The notes beneath the pieces are model-generated. The model ran no database searches. It was not told the DNA's origin and saw only the letters and a list, made by a program, of their open reading frames with translations. A stretch of 64,000 nucleotides of DNA, from positions 124,001-188,000 of the forward strand of contig NZ_BJUB01000010.1 of NCBI RefSeq assembly GCF_007989805.1. Direction: 5' to 3'. Below are positions 45,554 through 55,112 of the stretch, piece after piece. The position numbers were made by a program, and so were the translations under genes. This DNA comes from Cellulomonas xylanilytica. GTDB taxonomy: Bacteria; Actinomycetota; Actinomycetes; Actinomycetales; Cellulomonadaceae. How positions within the stretch are numbered: position 1 is the stretch's first letter; each line of letters opens with the position of its first letter.

Positions 45554-47359
45554 TCAGTCGGCGCGGGCCCAGGCCCACCACGACGTCAGGTCGGCCCGGC
45601 CCAGCGCCAACGGCTCCACGTCGGGCGCCGCCGGCGTGGTCCCGGCGGTCGGTGCGGCCGACCCGCGGGTCGCGACGACGACGGGCTGCCGCACCAGCGA
45701 GAGCACGGCACCCCCGGCGACGAGGCTGTCGGCGACCGCCTCCAGGGGGTCCTCGACCGCACCGGGGTCCACGGTCTGCGCGAGGGTCCCCGCGGCCGCG
45801 TCCGTGGCGGCGTCCGACCAGCCGGTGACGTTCGTCGCGCCCCCGGTCCGCCACCGCGCCAGGACCGAGTCGACCGGGAGGTCCGACTGCGGCACCGGTA
45901 CCAGCGCCGCGTCCCACGCGTCGGGCGCACCGACCAGGTCCGGTCCCAGGTCGTCGACCGGGGTGTACGGCTCGACCTCGAACCCCACGTCCGACGCCGA
46001 CGCGGTGATCAGGTCGAGCATCGAGGCACGCAGCGGGTCCGTCGAGTTCACCAGGACCTGCACGGTGACCGGCTCGGTGATGCCTGCCTCGTCCAGCAGC
46101 CGGCGCGCGCCGGCGATGTCCGCCGGCCCGCTCGGCACCACGTCACCCCCGGCGTCCGGCCCGACGGTCGGCAGCAGCGCCGTGGCGACGACCGCCTCCG
46201 ACCACAGCGGCGCGACGACGGTCGCGACGATGGCGTCCCGCGGGACCGTCAGCAGGAACGCCCGGCGCACCGCGGCCGCCGTCGCGGCGTCGCCGCCGTA
46301 CGTGGCGGGGTCGAAGGCACCGGCCCCCGCCGCCTGGAGCTGGAGCTGGAGCGTGCTGTCGCCCCCGGTGCGCACCTCGGCACCGGTGACCTCCGCCAGC
46401 GCGTCGAGCACGTCCGGCGTGTCCGTCGGGGCCACGACGTCGACCGACCCGGCGGCCAGGGCCTCGACCTGTGCCAGCGGCTCCAGGTCGGTCCGCACCA
46501 CCACGCGGTCGTAGCTCGCGGCCCCGTCGCCCCCGTACTCGTCGTTGCGGACCAGCTCGACGCGCTCGCCCGGGACGATCACGTCCACCGCGTACGGCCC
46601 GGTGGAGACCGCCTGGTCGACGTGCTGCGCGAGCGCGTCGGCGTCGAAGTCCGTCCGCCACGCCGCGGAGATCGAGCGCAGCGCCTCCTTGTCCTCCCCG
46701 ACGACGGCCGCCGAGACCGCGGCCGCCGCCTCGGCCGGGTCCTCGACACCCAGAGCGACCTGCCCCACGACGTGCGCCGGCAGGTTGACGTCGAGCGCGA
46801 CCTGCCAGTCGGCGACGGGTGCCGCGTAGACGAGGGTCAGCGTCGCGCCCTCCACCGCCGGCACCTGCTGCACCTGCGCGAGGGCCGGGGACGCCGCCAC
46901 GAACGCCACGCCCGCCTCGAGCTCGTCGTCGTTCGTGATCCCGCCCTGCGCGTCGAGCTCGGGCGTGACGTCGTCCAGCTGGCCGCTGCGCGCCGCCCAC
47001 TCGAGCAGCAGGTCGGCGGGGGTGACGGGGGTGCCGTCGGACCAGGTGGCCGACGGGTCGATCGTGTACCGCACGGTCAGGGGCGCGTCGCTGACCTTCT
47101 CCACCGTGCCGAAGCCCTCGTCGAGCACCGCGGTGCCCTCCTCGTCGAGCGAGACGAACCCCGCCTGCACCAGGGAGCGGACCAGCGTGCTGCCCGGCGC
47201 ACGGCCCTCGGGGGTCCCGCCGTTCAGCGACGTGAACGGCGCACCGACGGTGACGACCACGGTGCCGGTCCGGTCCGGCTGGGGGGGCTCCTGCGTGCAG
47301 CCGGTGACCGCCACGAGCGCGACCAGCGCGACGACCCCGAACCGTGAACCCTTGACCAC
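45554..47359 (-). CDS. peptide-type ABC transporter substrate-binding lipoprotein (copy 2)
   Basis: A 601-residue SBP_bac_5 (OppA/DppA) type lipoprotein. The signal peptide ends in the lipobox AVTGC (Cys21). The domain has TWSDGTPVTPADLLLEWAA near residue 110 and TGPYAVDVIVPGERVELVRN near residue 235. It is clearly paralogous to the protein at 52913-54754, sharing the same block order and the AHIVGQ/AHVVGQ-like segments. The GTG follows AGGAGG. It is separated from the ATPase gene by a strong hairpin, so it has its own transcription. The ligand is unknown. Confidence 0.88.
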   Translation of the reverse strand: MVKGSRFGVVALVALVAVTGCTQEPPQPDRTGTVVVTVGAPFTSLNGGTPEGRAPGSTLVRSLVQAGFVSLDEEGTAVLDEGFGTVEKVSDAPLTVRYTIDPSATWSDGTPVTPADLLLEWAARSGQLDDVTPELDAQGGITNDDELEAGVAFVAASPALAQVQQVPAVEGATLTLVYAAPVADWQVALDVNLPAHVVGQVALGVEDPAEAAAAVSAAVVGEDKEALRSISAAWRTDFDADALAQHVDQAVSTGPYAVDVIVPGERVELVRNDEYGGDGAASYDRVVVRTDLEPLAQVEALAAGSVDVVAPTDTPDVLDALAEVTGAEVRTGGDSTLQLQLQAAGAGAFDPATYGGDAATAAAVRRAFLLTVPRDAIVATVVAPLWSEAVVATALLPTVGPDAGGDVVPSGPADIAGARRLLDEAGITEPVTVQVLVNSTDPLRASMLDLITASASDVGFEVEPYTPVDDLGPDLVGAPDAWDAALVPVPQSDLPVDSVLARWRTGGATNVTGWSDAATDAAAGTLAQTVDPGAVEDPLEAVADSLVAGGAVLSLVRQPVVVATRGSAAPTAGTTPAAPDVEPLALGRADLTSWWAWARAD

Positions 47360-47501
47360 CGCGTGCCTCCTGGACCGACGTCATCGAGGCGGACCACCGC
47401 ACCTCGTCACCGGGGTATCGGTCGTTTCCACCTGAAGGTCAACCATGCCGGACACATCCGTCGGAACCGGCCGAAGAGGGGCGGACGCGCCGGGCGTGCA
47501 G

Positions 47502-47544
47502 ACGCCGCGAGCGCCGACCCCGCGGGGGACGGCGCTCGCGGCGT
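47502..47544 (-). terminator. hairpin terminator after the peptide-transporter ATPase gene
   Basis: A perfect 15-base-pair stem (ACGCCGCGAGCGCCG / CGGCGCTCGCGGCGT) with a 13-base loop, 8 bases after the ATPase stop codon. Confidence 0.75.
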
Positions 47545-47552
47545 TCGACCGG

Positions 47553-49409
47553 TCAGAAGCCGCGGCCGGTCATCCGCTCGTTGTCGACGTCGGTGATGTC
47601 GTGCGCGTCGATCTTCTCGGCGTCGTGGGCGTGCAGCAGCTCGTCACGCTCGAGCTCCTCGCGCTGGGCCTCCAGGAGCGCGTCGCGCGCCTCGCGGCGG
47701 GCCTGCTGCGCGGCCGGGTCCGGCACCGGCACGGCCGCGAGCAGCCGCTGGGTGTACGGGTCCTTCGGGTGGTTGACCACCTGCGCGGTCTGGCCCACCT
47801 CGACCAGCTTGCCGTTGTGCATGACCGCGATCCGGTCCGCGAGCATCTCGACGACGGCGAGGTCGTGGCTGATGAACAGGCACGCGAAGCCGTGCTCGCG
47901 CTGCAGGTCCTGGAAGAGGGCCAGCACCGTCGCCTGCACCGAGACGTCGAGCGCGGACGTCGGCTCGTCGGCCACCAGCAGCTGCGGCTCGAGGGCCAGC
48001 GACCGGGCGATGCCGACGCGCTGGCGCTGGCCACCGGACAGCTCGTGCGGGTACCGGTTGCGCATGGCCCGCGGCAGCTGGACCTGGTCCAGCAGCGTCT
48101 CGACCGCCTTCGACATCGCGGCGCCCTTGAGCCCGCGGTGCAGCAGCAGCGGCTCGGCGATGGACTCGCCGATGGGCAGGCGCGGGTTGAGCGACGAGCC
48201 CGGGTCCTGGAAGACGATGCCGACCTTGGTGCGCAGCGGCTTGAGGTCCTTGGCGGACGCCCCGACCATGTCCTGGCCGACGATCCGCAGCGCCCCGGAG
48301 GTCACCGGGAGCAGCCCGACGACCGCACGGCCGATGGTGGTCTTGCCCGACCCCGACTCCCCGACGAGCCCGACGACCTCGCCGGCGCGGATGGTCAGGT
48401 CCACCCCGTCGACGGCACGGAAGGCGGGAGTGCGCCGACGGCCCGGGTACTCGATGACCATGTTCTCGGCCTCGAGCACGACGGCGCGGTCCGAGGCGGT
48501 CGCCACCGGGGCGTCCGCCGCCGGCGCCGCGGTGGTCGTACCCGACTCCTGCGACCGCTCGGCGTCCAACACCTCGGTGCTGCGGCCCAGGTGCGGGACC
48601 GCGTCGAGCAGCTTGATCGTGTACGGGTGCTGCGGTGCGGCGAACAGCCGGCGCGCCTCACCCTGCTCGACGACCTTGCCGTCCTTCATCACGATCATCG
48701 TGTCGGCCATGTCGGCGACGACGCCCATGTCGTGCGTGATGAGCACGATGCCCGAGTCGATGCGCGAGCGCAGGTCGCGCATCAGCTTGAGGATCTCGGC
48801 CTGGACCGTGACGTCGAGAGCCGTCGTCGGCTCGTCCGCGATCAGCAGCTTCGGGTCGCAGGCCAGCGCCTGGGCGATCATCGCGCGCTGGCGCTGGCCG
48901 CCGGACAGCTGGTGCGGGTACGCGTCGATCCGGGTCTCGGGGTTCGGGATCTCGACCAGGCGCAGGAGCTCGAGGGCCCGCACCCGCGCGTCCGCGGGGC
49001 CCATCTCGAAGTGGGTCCGCAGGGTCTCGACGATCTGGAAGCCGATGGTGAAGACCGGGTTCAGCGCGGTCATCGGCTCCTGGAAGATCATGGCGATCTC
49101 CTTGCCGCGGATCCGGCGCAGCTTGTGCGACGGCATCCCGATGAGCTCGCGGTCCCCGATCACCGCGGAGCCGCGCGCGCGGCCGTTCGGCGGCAGGAGG
49201 CCCATGAGCGCCATCGACGACTGCGTCTTGCCGGAGCCGGACTCGCCGACGATCGCGAGCACCTCACCGGGACGCACGTCGTAGCTGATACCGGTCGCGG
49301 CCGGGTACCAGGTGCCGTCCACGTAGAAGTCGACGCCGAGGTCCCGCACCTGCAGCACGGGCGTGCGGGTGTCGGTGGGCGGCGGGGCGTCCGAGATGTC
49401 GATGGCCAT
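47553..49409 (-). CDS. peptide ABC transporter ATP-binding protein, DppD-DppF fusion
   Basis: A 618-residue protein with two complete ABC domains, equal to DppD/OppD plus DppF/OppF fused. Walker A motifs are GESGSGKTQSS (near residue 54) and GESGSGKTTIG (near residue 366). Both LSGGQRQR signatures and both ADEPT Walker B motifs are intact, so both sites should hydrolyse ATP. The first domain ends with the HPYTIKLL peptide-importer tail. The ATG follows AGGAAGG. It powers the two permeases, from which it is separated by a plus-strand gene. Confidence 0.93.
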   Translation of the reverse strand: MAIDISDAPPPTDTRTPVLQVRDLGVDFYVDGTWYPAATGISYDVRPGEVLAIVGESGSGKTQSSMALMGLLPPNGRARGSAVIGDRELIGMPSHKLRRIRGKEIAMIFQEPMTALNPVFTIGFQIVETLRTHFEMGPADARVRALELLRLVEIPNPETRIDAYPHQLSGGQRQRAMIAQALACDPKLLIADEPTTALDVTVQAEILKLMRDLRSRIDSGIVLITHDMGVVADMADTMIVMKDGKVVEQGEARRLFAAPQHPYTIKLLDAVPHLGRSTEVLDAERSQESGTTTAAPAADAPVATASDRAVVLEAENMVIEYPGRRRTPAFRAVDGVDLTIRAGEVVGLVGESGSGKTTIGRAVVGLLPVTSGALRIVGQDMVGASAKDLKPLRTKVGIVFQDPGSSLNPRLPIGESIAEPLLLHRGLKGAAMSKAVETLLDQVQLPRAMRNRYPHELSGGQRQRVGIARSLALEPQLLVADEPTSALDVSVQATVLALFQDLQREHGFACLFISHDLAVVEMLADRIAVMHNGKLVEVGQTAQVVNHPKDPYTQRLLAAVPVPDPAAQQARREARDALLEAQREELERDELLHAHDAEKIDAHDITDVDNERMTGRGF

Positions 49410-49483
49410 CAGGATCCTTCCTGCGTCAGGCGGGTGCGTCCGGTCAGGACTGTCCCCACCTGCGGTTCTGCGAGCATGGGCAT

Positions 49484-50086
49484 GTGCGTCCCACTCTGGA
49501 GTTCTCGTCGAGGTACGGCCGTGCGCTGACGGTGGCCGCGGGTGTCGTCGCGCTCGTCGCCCTGGTGTCCGTGGGCGTGCAGGACGGCCTCGGTGAGGTG
49601 GTGCGCGCGCTGCCCCTGGCCGGTGTGGTCGTGCTCGGCATCTGGGTGCTGTTCTGGCGTCCGGCGGTCGTGGTGAGCGACGGCGGCGTGCTGGTCCGCA
49701 ACCCGCTGCGCAGCACGCACGTGCCCTGGCCCACCTACCGCGGGCTGACCGTGCAGTGGTCGCTGGTCCTGCACACCACCGAGGGTGACCTGACCGCCTG
49801 GGCGGCACCGCGGTCGAGCGGCACGGCCGCCCGGATGCGCCGCGGCGGGGACGACGACGGCGTCGTGACCCCCACGAAGGACGCCCGGCTGCCCGGGACC
49901 GCCGAGGACGTCGCCGCGGCGATCGGCGACCGCCACCGCGCCCTGTCGGACGCCGGCTTCCTGCGCGGGGCCGAGCAGGCCCGCACCGCGGGCGGCATCC
50001 GTCCCGAGCGCCACTGGCACGTCGCGACGATCGCGGCGCTGCTGGTGCTCGTCGCCGCGGCGGCGGCCGTGCTGGCCACCGCCTGA
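49484..50086 (+). CDS. PH-domain-like membrane protein
   Basis: A 200-residue protein on the opposite strand to the surrounding transporter genes. Two N-terminal hydrophobic segments (VAAGVVALVALVSVGV, LAGVVVLGIWVLFW) precede a bacterial PH-like domain (VVVSDGGVLVRNPLRSTHVPW, near residue 62). A third membrane segment ends the protein. It fits the actinobacterial small PH-domain proteins with unknown role. The GTG start at 49484 is tentative because no ribosome site is visible. Confidence 0.72.
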   Translation: MRPTLEFSSRYGRALTVAAGVVALVALVSVGVQDGLGEVVRALPLAGVVVLGIWVLFWRPAVVVSDGGVLVRNPLRSTHVPWPTYRGLTVQWSLVLHTTEGDLTAWAAPRSSGTAARMRRGGDDDGVVTPTKDARLPGTAEDVAAAIGDRHRALSDAGFLRGAEQARTAGGIRPERHWHVATIAALLVLVAAAAAVLATA

Positions 50087-50109
50087 GGCGTCTCCGCGGG
50101 TGCGCACGG

Positions 50110-51204
50110 TCACAGCCCGAACCCGCCCGTGGGGTTGTTCGTGTGGCCGGCCTGCTGCGGGAGGGGCGAGAGCCCCGTCCGCGCCACCGACGCGTCCTGC
50201 GCCATCGCCTTGGCCATCCTGCGCTCGGACGGGATCCGCTTCTGCCGTGGGTCGAACGCGTCCCGCAGCCCGTCGCCGATGAAGTTCACGCTCAGCGCGA
50301 TGATGACGATGAAGATGCCGGGCCACCAGAACAGCCACGGACGGGTGGAGAAGGCCTGCTGGTACTGCTGGATCATCTGGCCGAGCGAGATCTCCGGCGG
50401 CTGGATGCCGAAACCGAGGTACGAGAGCGCCGTCTCCAGCAGGATCGCGGAGCTCATCAGCAGCGTGGTGCTGACGATGATGGTGCCCACCGCGTTGGGC
50501 AGGATGTGCTTGAAGATGATCCGGCGGCTGCTGGCTCCGGCGACCCTCGCCGCGTCGACGAACTCCCGCTCCCGCAGGGCGAGGAACTCCCCGCGCACCA
50601 GCCGGGACAGCGTGGTCCACAGGATGAGCCCGAGCGAGATGGCGAAGATCGGTGCGCTGATCTGACCCGAGAGCTTGCCGATCACGGCGCCGATGACGAT
50701 CGTCGGCACGGTGATCACGAGGTCGGTGAACCGCATCAGGGCGGTGTCCCGACCGCCGCGGAAGTAGCCGGCCACGGAGCCGACGAGCACGCCGATCACG
50801 CCGGCCACGATGCCGATCACGAACATGACCATCAGCGACGTCTGCACGCCGTGCATGACCCGGGCGAAGATGTCGCGGCCGATCTCGTCCTGACCGAACG
50901 GGTGGTCGCCCCATGCCGGCGGGAACACCGACAGCGTCGGCGCCCCGCCCGGGTTCGACATCGGGTTGCCAGTCTCGTACCCGGTCCACATCCACCAGCC
51001 GGGGATCGGACCGAAGCCCACGGACGTGAGTGCGAGCACGATCGTCGCACCCAGGACCGCGAGACCGACGAGTGCGCCCTTGTGCCGGAAGAACCGGCGC
51101 CGCACGATCTGCCCCTGGGACAGCCCGACGACGTCCTGGAGCTCGATCGCGTTCTCGACCTTGTCGACGGGCGGCGGGGTCTCAGGGCTCGTGGAGGTGC
51201 TCAT
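50110..51204 (-). CDS. peptide ABC transporter permease, DppC type
   Basis: A 364-residue permease of the BPD_transp_1 family with an N-terminal OppC/DppC domain. About six membrane segments follow a 35-residue cytoplasmic tail. HPFGQDEIGRDIFARVMHG and the EAA loop LREREFVDAARVAGASSRRI mark it as the C-type peptide permease. The ATG overlaps the dppB-type stop by ATGA. It pairs with that permease and the fused ATPase. Confidence 0.93.
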   Translation of the reverse strand: MSTSTSPETPPPVDKVENAIELQDVVGLSQGQIVRRRFFRHKGALVGLAVLGATIVLALTSVGFGPIPGWWMWTGYETGNPMSNPGGAPTLSVFPPAWGDHPFGQDEIGRDIFARVMHGVQTSLMVMFVIGIVAGVIGVLVGSVAGYFRGGRDTALMRFTDLVITVPTIVIGAVIGKLSGQISAPIFAISLGLILWTTLSRLVRGEFLALREREFVDAARVAGASSRRIIFKHILPNAVGTIIVSTTLLMSSAILLETALSYLGFGIQPPEISLGQMIQQYQQAFSTRPWLFWWPGIFIVIIALSVNFIGDGLRDAFDPRQKRIPSERRMAKAMAQDASVARTGLSPLPQQAGHTNNPTGGFGL

Positions 51205-52721
51205 GCGTCCAACCGGATTCTCGGGTCGATCGACGCGTAGACGATGTCCGCGACGATGTTGGCGATGATGGCGAGCGTCGCCGTGATCAGCAGGTAGCCC
51301 ATGACGGGCTCGATCTCGGCGTCACCGAGGGAGCGCACGAACAGCTGGCCCATGCCGGGCCGTGCGAACACCGCCTCGGTGATGACCGCGCCGCCGATGA
51401 GCGTGATGATGTCGATCGGCACGATCGTCGCGAGCGGGATGAGGGTGTTGCGGAACCCGTGCCGCACCACGACCGCGCGCTCCGGCAGGCCCTTGGCCCG
51501 GGCGGTGCGGATGTAGTCCTGGCTCATCACCTCGAGCATGCTCGAGCGGGAGTACCGGGTGTACGCGGCGAACGCGATGAGCACGAGCGTCGCGGTGGGC
51601 AGCAGCAGGTGGGTGAACGCGTCGAGGACGCCGACCCAGTAGTTGCCGCCCAGCCCCGGGGTGCGGTCGCCGAACGTCGGGATGGGTCGTCCGCTCAGCG
51701 CCCGGAAGTACGGCGGCCAGACCTGCATGACCTGGTCGATGTAGATCAGCCCGCCGGTGATGAACGCCACCGCGGCCCCGGTGCGGGCGGAGATGCCCCA
51801 GTCCGGACCGCCGTAGAGCCGGCCGATGAGGAACCCGACGGCCATGGCGACCAGCGCGAACCCGAAGATGATCCAGTTGTTCGGGTCGATCGAGTCGAAG
51901 ACGACCTGCATCGGCAGGTACAGGGCGAGCCCGACGCCGACCGTCGTCAGCCCGGTCCACATGGCGCGGCGGTTGTGCAGGCCCGCGAACACGGCGGCGA
52001 TCGCGACGGCGGAGCCGCCGGCGAGGATCAGCAGCAGCAGGGGGCCGATCTGCGGACGCTCCCACCAGCCCGAGAGCTGCAGGTAGGCGAACATGCCGAA
52101 CGTCGCCGCGAAGGCGATGCCGAAGACCTGCCAGCGGCGTGCCGCCCGTCCGCCGACGGCGAGCGACCAGAACACTCCGGCGATCAGCGCGATGGCGGCG
52201 ATCACCGTCCAGGAGATCACCGGGTCCTTGAGGAAGTCGTTGAAGCCGATCGCGGCCCACTGCTTGAGCAGCACCGCGACCCAGAACGAGGGCAGCGAGT
52301 AGAGCAGGAACGACAGGAAGATGATCCCGTAGTCGAAGCCGCTGTACTGCCGCAGCGCGCTGACGATGCCGACCGTGACGCCGATGACCAGCGAGAGGAT
52401 CGTGGCGGCGGTGACCAGCTGCAGCGTCGAGCCGATGGCGTGCGCGAGCAGGTCGGTCACGGGCTGCATGGACCGCCACGCGACACCCATGTCGCCGGTC
52501 AGCAGGTTGCCGAACCACTGGAAGAACCGGATCACGACGTTGGTGTCCAGGTTCAGGAGCTCGATGCGCGCGGCGATGAGCTGCGCCTTGTTCGGTGCGG
52601 TGCTCTCTTGCAGGTCCTGGAGCGGGTCGATGGCCGCGTCGACCAGGAGGAACATGAGGAAGAGGGCCACCAGGAGGGTGGCCAGGCCCGCCAGGATGCG
52701 GCGGAGGAGGAAGTTCAGCAC
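51201..52721 (-). CDS. peptide ABC transporter permease, DppB type
   Basis: A 506-residue permease, considerably longer than the usual ~310-330 residue DppB. LNFLLRRILAGLATLLVALF at the N-terminus and the EAA loop EVMSQDYIRTARAKGLPERA near residue 400 are standard. The extra ~170 residues (about 170-330) add several hydrophobic segments in the middle. Such enlarged B-type permeases occur in Micrococcales. The ATG overlap with the C-type permease shows coupling. Its role with the binding proteins at 52913 and 45554 is inferred. Confidence 0.9.
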   Translation of the reverse strand: MLNFLLRRILAGLATLLVALFLMFLLVDAAIDPLQDLQESTAPNKAQLIAARIELLNLDTNVVIRFFQWFGNLLTGDMGVAWRSMQPVTDLLAHAIGSTLQLVTAATILSLVIGVTVGIVSALRQYSGFDYGIIFLSFLLYSLPSFWVAVLLKQWAAIGFNDFLKDPVISWTVIAAIALIAGVFWSLAVGGRAARRWQVFGIAFAATFGMFAYLQLSGWWERPQIGPLLLLILAGGSAVAIAAVFAGLHNRRAMWTGLTTVGVGLALYLPMQVVFDSIDPNNWIIFGFALVAMAVGFLIGRLYGGPDWGISARTGAAVAFITGGLIYIDQVMQVWPPYFRALSGRPIPTFGDRTPGLGGNYWVGVLDAFTHLLLPTATLVLIAFAAYTRYSRSSMLEVMSQDYIRTARAKGLPERAVVVRHGFRNTLIPLATIVPIDIITLIGGAVITEAVFARPGMGQLFVRSLGDAEIEPVMGYLLITATLAIIANIVADIVYASIDPRIRLDA

Positions 52722-52812
52722 GGGTGGGCTACCTCGCTGGGATGGGGCACCACGGGTCGGGGGGATCGTATCCCCGAGTCGACCGCGGTCCGGGGTCGAA
52801 CGACCACAGGCA

Positions 52813-52857
52813 CGTCACCGGGGCGCCGGAACTCGTGGTGCCGGCGCCCCGGTGACG
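52813..52857 (-). terminator. second hairpin between the binding-protein gene and the permeases
   Basis: A perfect 17-base-pair stem with an 11-base loop, 92 bases before the permease start. It lies downstream of another hairpin at 52876-52903. Confidence 0.7.
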
Positions 52858-52875
52858 ACTGACTGACCGGGGGTC

Positions 52876-52903
52876 CTCCCGCCGGGCTGCTGCCCGGCGG
52901 GAG
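52876..52903 (-). terminator. first hairpin after the binding-protein gene
   Basis: CTCCCGCCGGGC and GCCCGGCGGGAG form a perfect 12-base-pair stem with a TGCT loop, 9 bases after the stop codon. With the second hairpin it should limit read-through, leaving more binding protein than permease. Confidence 0.75.
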
Positions 52904-52912
52904 AACCGTGGA

Positions 52913-54754
52913 TCACTCGGCTGCTGCGTCGCCCGCGGTCCACTCCCAGAAGCCGTAGAAGATGGTCGGCGCGATCGTCAGCTTGGAGACGTTGCCGATC
53001 TTCTCCGGGTTCCAGGCGGTGACGCCGGGGAACTGGAAGATCGTCACGCTGAACGCGTCGTCGACGATCTTCGTCTCGATCTCGGTCAGGATGCGCTCCT
53101 GGTCGTCCGGCTCCGTGGCGGTCTGGAGCTCGTCGAACAGCGCGTCCACCTCCGGGTTCGAGTACCCGTAGTAGTTGTTCGTCGCCGCGGTGCGGTACGT
53201 CGCGTCCGAGGCCGTGACGGCCGTGGACGTCGACTGCCAGCCGAAGAGCGCCGCGTCGTAGAAGCTCGTCGCGTTCGAGAGGTCCGTGCCCCAGTCCGTC
53301 TGGACCTGGTAGGGCTGGACGTCGAAGCCGGCCTGGGCGGCCGACGCCTTGATGAGCTCGTACTCGTTCTGCCGGCGCGTGTTGGCCGGGTCGAACAGGA
53401 GGCGGACCGACACGGCCGGCACGCCGGCCTCGGCGAGCAGAGCGGTGGCGCCGGGGATGTCCGTCGCGTACGTCTCGGCCTGACCGTTCGCCTCGACGAT
53501 GGCGTCGTACATGGGCGAGCCGGGGACCTGCGTGTACGAGTTGCGGATCTCCGCCTCGGGGTCGAGCGGCTTGATCAGGTTCTCGATGATCTGCTCACGC
53601 GGGATGGTCTTGAGGAACGCCTGGCGCACCTTCTTGGCCTTCTCCGCGTCGCCGCCGTAGGTCGCCGGGTCGAACGGGCCACCGTTGGTGAACTGCAGGT
53701 CGACGTGCTCGTACGTGCCCTCGGGGCCGCTTGCGACCTCGATGCCGTCCATGGCCTCGACGGCGGTCTTGAAGTCGGCCGTGGCCTGCGGGTTGATGAG
53801 GTCGACCTCACCGTTCTGCAGCGCCTGCGCCTGGCCCATCGGGTCGCCGTTCCAGCGGACCGTGACCTTGTTGAAGACGGCCTTGTTGTCGCCCTCGAAG
53901 TTCTCGTTCGCGGTCAGGGTGATGAACTGGTCCTGCTCGAACTCCGTGATGTTGTACGCGCCGCTGGTGACGAGGAGGTCCTCGTCGGACGGCATCGACG
54001 CGTAGTTCCAGTCGGTGCTCCAGACCTTGGCGATCTTCGAGAGGTCCTCGACCGTGTTGTCCTGGATGGCGGCGACGAGCGCGTCGGTCGCCTCCTCGGC
54101 GTCCTCGATGCCGAGGGCGCGCTGCGCGACGATGTGCGCCGGCAGGTTCTGGTCGATGGCCGTCTCCCAGTCCGCGAACGGCTTGGTGTAGGTCATGGTG
54201 ATCGACTTGCCGTCGATCTCCGGCGTCTCCTCGATGAGCGCGACGGAGGGGTCGGCGGCGTCGAAGTACACACCGGCGTCCAGGGCGTCCTGGTTCGTGA
54301 TGTTGCCCTCGTCGTCGTACTCGGCCTCGACGTTGTTGAACTTGCCGCTCTGCGCGGCCCACTCCAGGAGGAGGTCGGCCGGTCCGGCCGGGGTCCCGTC
54401 GGACCACTTCGCCGTGTCCGCGTACGTGTACTTGACCTGCAGGGGGTCGTCGGAGATCTTCTCGTACGTGCCGAACGACTCGTTCTGGACCACGTTCAGC
54501 TCGGGGTCGTAGTAGTTGAACTCCGAGTTGAGCATGTACGTGATGATGTTGTTCGCCGTCGCGTTGCCCGTGATGCTCGTGCCGTTGGCCGAGTAGAACG
54601 GCTGGTTCCAGGCGATGGTGATCGACGTGTCGGTGTTGATTCCCGCGTCGTCGGTCTCCTCGTCACTGCCGCCGCCGCCGCTGGAGCAGGCTGCGAGGGC
54701 GAACACACTCGTCGCGGCGACCGCAGCGAACGCGGCCTTGCGTGTGATCCTCAA
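52913..54754 (-). CDS. peptide-type ABC transporter substrate-binding lipoprotein (copy 1)
   Basis: A 613-residue SBP_bac_5 lipoprotein. The signal peptide ends in the lipobox FALAAC (Cys23) followed by a Ser/Gly-rich linker. AKWSDGTPAGPADLLLEWAA near residue 115 and SGAYNITEFEQDQFITLTAN near residue 265 are typical of the OppA/DppA fold. TTG at 54754 is the start, decided by GGGAGGAAAA directly before it. It is the first gene of the permease operon and paralogous to the protein at 45554-47359. The ligand class (peptide or oligosaccharide) is not settled. Confidence 0.9.
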   Translation of the reverse strand: MRITRKAAFAAVAATSVFALAACSSGGGGSDEETDDAGINTDTSITIAWNQPFYSANGTSITGNATANNIITYMLNSEFNYYDPELNVVQNESFGTYEKISDDPLQVKYTYADTAKWSDGTPAGPADLLLEWAAQSGKFNNVEAEYDDEGNITNQDALDAGVYFDAADPSVALIEETPEIDGKSITMTYTKPFADWETAIDQNLPAHIVAQRALGIEDAEEATDALVAAIQDNTVEDLSKIAKVWSTDWNYASMPSDEDLLVTSGAYNITEFEQDQFITLTANENFEGDNKAVFNKVTVRWNGDPMGQAQALQNGEVDLINPQATADFKTAVEAMDGIEVASGPEGTYEHVDLQFTNGGPFDPATYGGDAEKAKKVRQAFLKTIPREQIIENLIKPLDPEAEIRNSYTQVPGSPMYDAIVEANGQAETYATDIPGATALLAEAGVPAVSVRLLFDPANTRRQNEYELIKASAAQAGFDVQPYQVQTDWGTDLSNATSFYDAALFGWQSTSTAVTASDATYRTAATNNYYGYSNPEVDALFDELQTATEPDDQERILTEIETKIVDDAFSVTIFQFPGVTAWNPEKIGNVSKLTIAPTIFYGFWEWTAGDAAAE

Positions 54755-55112
54755 TTTTCCTCCCGAGAAGGGTGGGGCCCTGTAGCGCGAGGACGGGAGT
54801 ACCCGTCCAGCACGCGGTCCACAGGTCCGCCGGGGTGTGGCGACACGGTAGTCAAGCGAATAGGGGACAAAACGGACAGATCACAGAGCGCAACGCGATT
54901 GTTACGTGATTGATACTGTGCGGTACGTCTCACCATCTGGGACCACTCGGCGGTGCGCACCCGGTGCTTCCCGGTGCCTGACGTGAGGCACGCCCGCAGA
55001 CACCCCCATCAGACACCATCCGGGGCACTCGTGCTACAGCAACGCTGCGGACGAGGACATACCTCCCCACCTGCACGTTCTCCCGCCCGGGCGCGTCGGG
55101 GAGACTGGTCCG
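54755..55112. promoter_or_regulatory. divergent promoter region, binding-protein gene and Ddn-like gene
   Basis: A 358-base gap without a gene. Its AT content is higher around 54850-54930 than elsewhere, as expected for the strong promoter of the binding-protein operon, but I could not fix -35 and -10 boxes. A GGACGGG-AGTA-CCCGTCC inverted repeat (54791-54808) lies in the expected 5' leader. On the plus side TTCTCC (55078-55083) and GAGACT (55101-55106), 17 bases apart and 6 bases before the ATG, are a possible promoter of the Ddn-like gene. Confidence 0.45.
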
